The notes under the pieces: model-generated
Told to the model about the DNA's origin: nothing
What the model saw: the letters and a program-made list of their open reading frames with translations, nothing else
Databases searched by the model: none
Part shown: positions 5,305-9,250 of the stretch, one piece after another
Layout of the letters: every line of letters begins with the position of its first letter
Numbering within the stretch: position 1 is the first letter of the stretch
NCBI GenBank assembly: GCA_030666115.1
Contig: DAOUYM010000029.1
Span: forward strand, 1-9,250
DNA length: 9,250 nucleotides
From: Candidatus Aenigmatarchaeota archaeon
GTDB lineage: Archaea > Aenigmatarchaeota > Aenigmatarchaeia > QMZP01
Direction of reading: 5' to 3'
Program-made: the position numbers and the translations under genes

Positions 5305-7779
5305 ATGCCCGAAGAGATCGAGTTCTGCATACTTAACATAGACTACATCATGGAAGGCGTGCAGCCTGTTATCAGGATGTGGGGAAAGACCACGACCGGA
5401 AAGAGGATATGTGTAATGGACAGGACGTTTGATCCTTACTTCTACATGGAACCAAAACCAGACATCAGCAAGACCGATATAGAGAACCTGAAATCCAGGA
5501 TAATGAGACTGGAGCTCGATGGGGAGAAGCCGGTCAGAGTTGAGGATGTGGACATGACCATACTCGGGAAACCAGTCCGGATGCTGAAGGTTACTGTGAA
5601 GAGACCGCCTGACGTCCCTAAGTACAGGGACCTGCTCAAGGACTGGAAAGAAGTCAGGAATGAGTATGAGTACGGGATATCGTTTTATCGGAGGTATCTG
5701 ATAGACAGGGGACTGGTTCCAATGGGATGGGCAAAGGTTAAAGGGGAGGTAAAGAAGCCGGATAACGATTTCATGGTTGACCGGATAGTGAATGCAGAGA
5801 AGGTGGAGCCGTCTTCCAGAGAGGAAATCCCGAGTTTAAGGGTAATGGCATTTGATATTGAACTGGTTGAAGAGAATGGCGAAGGGAAGATCATAATGAT
5901 ATCCTTCAGGAGCAGCAGGGGCCTGAACAAGGTCGTCACATACAAGAAGGTCAGGGGCAAGGGAGTAGAGTTCGTTGACAGTGAGGAAGGGCTGCTCAGG
6001 AGATTCGTGGGGATTATAAGGGAGGAGAACCCGGACGTGATAGTCGGGTACAACACTGACAAGTTCGATTTCCTCAAGCTGGATGAGAGATGCGAGAAGT
6101 ACAGGATTGATTTGAATATAGGAAGGGATAACAGGCACGTCGTCTTCAAGAAAAGGGGAAGGATATCGTCAGCGCAGGTTAACGGAAGGGTTCATGTTGA
6201 TCTGTTCGATTTCATAGAGCGCATAATTTCGAACAACCTCTCAACCGAGACACTGACCCTTGATAATGTGGCAAAGGAGATACTGGGCAGGGGGAAGAAG
6301 AAGGTCCACTGGAAGGAGATTGAGAAGGCATGGAAAGAGGAGAAGGACCTTGAAAAGATAGTTGAGTACTGCAGATGGGACTCAGAGCTCACACTGAGGC
6401 TGGCTGACCATCTTCTTCCGCAGATCTACGAACTCTGCAAGACAGTCGGTCAATCGCTCTTTGATACTTCAAGGATGACCTACTCCCAGCTGGTGGAGTG
6501 GTTGCTGATGAGGAAAGCATTCGGAGTGAAGGAGATTTCACAGAACAGGCCGAAGTATGACGAGGTGATGAGGAGGAGGAAGTATCCGCCATACACGGGC
6601 GGTTACGTCCACGTCCCCAAGGAAGGGATACACGACAACCTTGCACTTTTCGATTTTGCCTCGCTATATCCCACCATAACCATTACCCACAACGTATCGC
6701 CCGATACACTTAACTGTGTTTGCTGCAGATCGGATGATCCCAAGAAGATGAAGGTTCACAGGGTTCCTGACCAGGAGCACTACTACTGCAAGAAGAAACC
6801 AGGATTCATTCCAAAGGTGATAAGGGGATTGCTGGAAAAGAGGTATCACATACAGAGGAAAATGGCAAGGGCTGATCCTAAGAGCATAAAGTACAAGTCC
6901 CTGGATAACAGGCAGTACGCACTGAAGATTCTGACCAACGCGATATATGGTTACTACGCTTTCGCCGGATCCAGGTGGTACTCCAGATTATGTGCAGAGT
7001 CCATAACAGCATGGGGGAGGTTCTACATAAAGAAGATCATCTCCATGGCAGAGAGGATGAAGTTCGATGTGATATACGGGGATACTGATTCGCTGTTCCT
7101 GAAGGTAAGGAGCAGGAACCAGGCCAATGAGTTCCTCAAGAAAGCGAACAATTCCCTGCCGGGAATAATGGAACTGGATTTCCGTGAGCTCTACAGGTCA
7201 GGGATATTCGTTCTGGCCAAGACAGGAGTTGCCGCGAAGAAGCGTTACGCCCTGATAGATTTCAATGACAAGATAACCATCCGGGGACTTGAGAGGGTCA
7301 GGAGGGACTGGGCGAAGATAGCAAAGGATACGCAGGAGGGTGTTCTTCTGGCGATCCTGAAGGACAGGTCACCGGAGAAGGCAGCCAGGATCGTGAAGAA
7401 GGCCATAGGCAACATCCAGCAGAAGAAGGTCGGGATGGATGATCTTGTGATATACTCCCAGGTGACCAGGCCACTCTCGAAATATGAGCAGATCAGTCCC
7501 CATGTGATGGCTGCAAGGAAGGCCAGGGAACGTGGCCGCGTCATAAAGGAAGGGTCAACCATAAGCTTTATTATAACCAAGGGAACCGGATCAATATCAC
7601 AGAGGGCAGAGCCAGTAGAAGACGCCAAGGACTACGATCCTGACTACTACATACACCACCAGGTGATTCCTGCTGCCCTGCGGATTCTGTCAGGACTGGG
7701 ATACACAGAAGAGGATTTCGGGAGCAGGACAGGAGACGGCAAGAAGGCCCAGTCCTCAATTGCCAAGTTTGTTAAGTAA
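5305..7779 (+). CDS. polB: Family B DNA polymerase with 3'-5' exonuclease
   Basis: A replicative or repair DNA polymerase of 824 residues, slightly longer than Pyrococcus PolB. The N-terminal uracil-sensing pocket is conserved: Y14, P44 and V104 align with Pfu Y7, P36 and V93, so stalling at template uracil is likely. The proofreading exonuclease is intact: Exo I D184 and E186, Exo II N250 and D255, Exo III Y355 and D359. In the polymerase domain, motif A is D450 with SLYP (453-456), motif B is K541, N545, Y548-G549, and motif C is YGDTDS (591-596). KKRY at 645-648 begins the thumb-side region. The end, Q816, I819, F822, V823, resembles a sliding-clamp (PIP) box. Cysteines 471, 473, 474 and 495 sit where Pfu has the C428-C442 pair, so a disulfide or metal site is possible. 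No intein is present. ATG 5305 fits the TATA spacing. Confidence 0.97.
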   Translation: MPEEIEFCILNIDYIMEGVQPVIRMWGKTTTGKRICVMDRTFDPYFYMEPKPDISKTDIENLKSRIMRLELDGEKPVRVEDVDMTILGKPVRMLKVTVKRPPDVPKYRDLLKDWKEVRNEYEYGISFYRRYLIDRGLVPMGWAKVKGEVKKPDNDFMVDRIVNAEKVEPSSREEIPSLRVMAFDIELVEENGEGKIIMISFRSSRGLNKVVTYKKVRGKGVEFVDSEEGLLRRFVGIIREENPDVIVGYNTDKFDFLKLDERCEKYRIDLNIGRDNRHVVFKKRGRISSAQVNGRVHVDLFDFIERIISNNLSTETLTLDNVAKEILGRGKKKVHWKEIEKAWKEEKDLEKIVEYCRWDSELTLRLADHLLPQIYELCKTVGQSLFDTSRMTYSQLVEWLLMRKAFGVKEISQNRPKYDEVMRRRKYPPYTGGYVHVPKEGIHDNLALFDFASLYPTITITHNVSPDTLNCVCCRSDDPKKMKVHRVPDQEHYYCKKKPGFIPKVIRGLLEKRYHIQRKMARADPKSIKYKSLDNRQYALKILTNAIYGYYAFAGSRWYSRLCAESITAWGRFYIKKIISMAERMKFDVIYGDTDSLFLKVRSRNQANEFLKKANNSLPGIMELDFRELYRSGIFVLAKTGVAAKKRYALIDFNDKITIRGLERVRRDWAKIAKDTQEGVLLAILKDRSPEKAARIVKKAIGNIQQKKVGMDDLVIYSQVTRPLSKYEQISPHVMAARKARERGRVIKEGSTISFIITKGTGSISQRAEPVEDAKDYDPDYYIHHQVIPAALRILSGLGYTEEDFGSRTGDGKKAQSSIAKFVK

Positions 7780-7780
7780 G

Positions 7781-7788
7781 TTTTTTAT
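7781..7788 (+). promoter_or_regulatory. TATA-like box of the hydrolase gene
   Basis: TTTTTTAT begins one base after the polB stop and lies 22-29 bases before ATG 7810. The six-T run could also terminate polB transcription. Confidence 0.55.
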
Positions 7789-7809
7789 TTCAGTAGTATA
7801 ATTATTTTC

Positions 7810-8367
7810 ATGGACAAGAGAGCATTCCTTATACATGGATGGGAAGGATACCCTGAAGAAGGCTGGAGACCATGGTTAAGGGATAAATTAAAGGAAAAGG
7901 GCTTTGATGTCATTGTTCCTGCCATGCCTGATACAAAGAAACCCAAAATGGATGCCTGGCTGGATTTCCTAATAGAGACTGTCGGTGAACCAAAAAACGA
8001 TGACTACTTCGTGGGGCACAGCCTCGGATGCATAACTATCCTCAGATATCTGGAAACACTCAAAGGAACCCAGGGTATTGGCGGCGCTGTTTTAATTGCT
8101 GGTTTCTCAGATAATCTGGGATATAAAGAACTTAGCAGCTTCTTCACAAAACCAATTGATTGGCAGAAGATCAAATTCCGATGCGGGAAATTCATTGCCA
8201 TACACTCAGATAATGATCCTTATGTCTCACTGAAGCACGGGGATATATTCAACGAAAAACTTAAAGCGGACGTGATTGTGGAACATAACATGAAGCACTT
8301 CAGTGGTGATGATGGTATAACAGAATTGCCTGTCGCTCTGGAATCTGTTCTTAAAATATCAGAATGA
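7810..8367 (+). CDS. RBBP9/YdeN-type alpha/beta-fold serine hydrolase
   Basis: A compact cytosolic hydrolase of 185 residues, the usual size for the RBBP9/YdeN family. It opens with the first core strand and oxyanion region FLIHGWEGYPEEGW (6-19). The nucleophile elbow GHSLG (69-73) places the catalytic serine at S71. The acid is D136 in HSDNDPYV (D134 is an alternative), and the histidine is H163 in MKHFSGDDG, where family members usually have a GHF-like motif. The order Ser-Asp-His matches the alpha/beta-hydrolase triad. The natural substrate of this family is poorly known; esterase-like activity is likely. Base composition is intermediate between the AT-rich block and polB. Its TGA stop directly abuts the stop of the convergent membrane-protein gene. 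Confidence 0.88.
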   Translation: MDKRAFLIHGWEGYPEEGWRPWLRDKLKEKGFDVIVPAMPDTKKPKMDAWLDFLIETVGEPKNDDYFVGHSLGCITILRYLETLKGTQGIGGAVLIAGFSDNLGYKELSSFFTKPIDWQKIKFRCGKFIAIHSDNDPYVSLKHGDIFNEKLKADVIVEHNMKHFSGDDGITELPVALESVLKISE

Positions 8368-8877
8368 TCAAACCCCGCCGAAGGCAGCCAGTACCCAGGA
8401 CATCGAGTAGAAGCCTGCCCAGGCAAGAATAATGCTGATTACTACCTTTCCGATGAGGGTGGCGAGGAAGAACTTCTTGAGGTCGTACTTGATCACACCA
8501 CAGAGTATTCCAATTATGTCGTATGGGATTGGGGTGGCTGCGAACAGGATTATGACAGGAAAGAGACCCCTCTTTTCTGACCACTTCTTTGCCCTGTCGA
8601 ACCATTTCTTGTTCCTCTTCTTCAGGACATGGCTCCCGCCTATTCCCAGAACATATCCTGTGAGCTCTCCTATGGCTGCTCCCACACCAGCGATTATCCC
8701 GACCAGCCAGGGATTAAGGATCGCTCCGAAGAGGAAGACGACTGCAAAGGCAGGAACAGGGAAGAAGATAGTTGCGCTGCCTATGATATTGATAAGGAAT
8801 ATGCCCAGGTAGCCCCAGGTCTCTGCAAAAGACTGGGACCACACAATAAACTGTACAGTCAGTGCAGCCATGTCCAT
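8368..8877 (-). CDS. VTT-domain (DedA/YqaA-like, SNARE-associated) membrane protein
   Basis: A 169-residue polytopic membrane protein with hydrophobic stretches at about 22-36, 38-56, 57-79, 105-129 and 137-165. The VTT-type core is visible. A short re-entrant-like segment with Pro (FFPVPAFAVVF, 38-48) is followed by GAAIGELTGY (66-75, with E71), a basic cytoplasmic loop (KKRNKKWFDRAKKWSEKRG, 86-104), and then FAATPIPYDIIGILCGV (112-128). Other family members move or flip lipids or help keep membrane homeostasis; the exact role here is not evident. Length is near the short YqaA-like end of the family. Start ATG 8877 is supported by a TATA-like TTTATTTAA on the minus strand about 26 bases upstream; ATG 8871 (MAALTV) is an alternative. 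Confidence 0.82.
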   Translation of the reverse strand: MDMAALTVQFIVWSQSFAETWGYLGIFLINIIGSATIFFPVPAFAVVFLFGAILNPWLVGIIAGVGAAIGELTGYVLGIGGSHVLKKRNKKWFDRAKKWSEKRGLFPVIILFAATPIPYDIIGILCGVIKYDLKKFFLATLIGKVVISIILAWAGFYSMSWVLAAFGGV

Positions 8878-8897
8878 ACGTTTTTATTGTTTGCAGG

Positions 8898-8908
8898 ATT
8901 AAATAAAC
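8898..8908. promoter_or_regulatory. AT-rich element shared by two divergent promoters
   Basis: The stretch ATTAAATAAAC reads as TTTATTTAAT on the minus strand, about 26 bases from the membrane-protein ATG at 8877. On the plus strand it reads ATTAAATAAA, about 35 bases from ATG 8939. It is the only TATA-like candidate in the 61-base gap for the plus-strand gene, so it may serve both directions. Confidence 0.45.
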
Positions 8909-8926
8909 TCATACCAGGCGATAGCT

Positions 8927-8935
8927 GGTGGTGAT
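8927..8935 (+). promoter_or_regulatory. Shine-Dalgarno site of the YjbQ-family gene
   Basis: GGTGGTGAT matches GGAGGTGAT at eight of nine positions and sits three bases before ATG 8939, so it fixes this start. It implies a short leader instead of a leaderless mRNA. Confidence 0.65.
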
Positions 8936-8938
8936 TGT

Positions 8939-9250
8939 ATGGCTGTTGATACAAAGACTATCAATGTGAAGTCGAGGGGGGAGACTGACGTCATCAATAT
9001 AACTGATCACGTAGCCGGGGCAATCATGGAATCCAAAATAAAGAATGGTATTGTTAATGTGTTCGTTCCTGGCAGCACAGCATCCATCAGCACGATCGAA
9101 TTTGAACCGAACCTTGTCAAGGATTTCGAAGAAGCAATTGAGAGGCTCGTCCCCTCTGACATCAAGTATCGGCACACCGAGACCTGGGGAGACGACAACG
9201 GGAAGTCGCATGTCCGCGCAACCATTATGGATCCTGGGATAAACGTCCCG
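8939..9250 (+). CDS. YjbQ/UPF0047-family protein (secondary thiamine-phosphate synthase), 3' end beyond window
   Basis: The frame is open from ATG 8939 to the right edge, giving 104 residues of a family usually about 130-140 long. The family outline is clear: a basic N-terminal strand (INVKSRGETDVINITDHV, 8-25), ESKIKNGIVNVFVPGSTASIS (31-51), FEPNLVKDFEEAIERLVP (55-72), RHTETWGDDNGKSHVRATIM (78-97) with H79, N87 and H91, and the start of the last strand. YjbQ can supply thiamine-phosphate synthase activity when ThiE is missing, but its main role is not settled. Many members have an HTTA motif where this protein reads PGSTAS (44-49), a variant this reader has also associated with archaeal relatives. 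The start is fixed by a good Shine-Dalgarno site. Confidence 0.85.
   Translation, partial: MAVDTKTINVKSRGETDVINITDHVAGAIMESKIKNGIVNVFVPGSTASISTIEFEPNLVKDFEEAIERLVPSDIKYRHTETWGDDNGKSHVRATIMDPGINVP

Noticed and set aside
5685..6149. Minus-strand open frame of 154 codons within polB
   Set aside because: Ser/Thr/Leu-rich antisense shadow of the exonuclease domain of a certain gene.
1..9250. CRISPR arrays, insertion sequences, inteins, rRNA, riboswitches
   Set aside because: No spaced direct repeats, transposase-like frame, terminal repeats, intein in polB or known riboswitch fold were seen on reading both strands.

Overview
This window is archaeal. The evidence is a family B DNA polymerase closely resembling the Pyrococcus type, a tRNA-splicing endonuclease of the archaeal EndA family, a tRNA-Met gene interrupted by an intron with a bulge-helix-bulge fold, a two-module Lrp/AsnC regulator, and a recurring layout in which a TATA-like box sits about 22-30 bases before an ATG (leaderless transcripts). 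The 398-codon endonuclose frame is longer than ordinary two-unit EndA and reads as a three-unit protein, an architecture reported as epsilon-2 in ultrasmall ARMAN/Micrarchaeota-type archaea. This suggests a DPANN-like archaeon but does not prove it.

Layout from left to right: the tail of an unidentified frame (to 52); an EamA-family membrane transporter (87-983); the intron-containing elongator tRNA-Met (1045-1177); a SerA-like 2-hydroxyacid dehydrogenase (1229-2170), probably co-transcribed with endA (2200-3384). Next comes a visibly AT-rich block: a tandem Lrp/AsnC regulator on the minus strand (3381-4367) whose stop codon overlaps the endA stop, a divergent promoter region, a small basic protein (4482-4649) and a methyltransferase-fold protein with a degenerate cofactor loop (4687-5274). 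The higher-GC backbone resumes with DNA polymerase B (5305-7779). It is followed by an RBBP9/YdeN-type serine hydrolase (7810-8367) and a convergent VTT/DedA-like membrane protein on the minus strand (8368-8877). A YjbQ/UPF0047-family protein starts at 8939 and runs off the right edge.

Functionally, the window is mostly housekeeping: tRNA maturation (intron plus its processing enzyme about 1 kb apart), DNA replication or repair, amino-acid or hydroxyacid metabolism and cofactor-related metabolism. The least explained part is the AT-rich block 3385-5274. It holds a regulator, an unidentified small basic protein and a modified methyltransferase-like protein, with an inverted repeat around one promoter. 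No CRISPR array, insertion sequence, rRNA or phage gene was seen. Non-coding gaps are all under 300 bases; the largest is the divergent promoter region 4368-4481.
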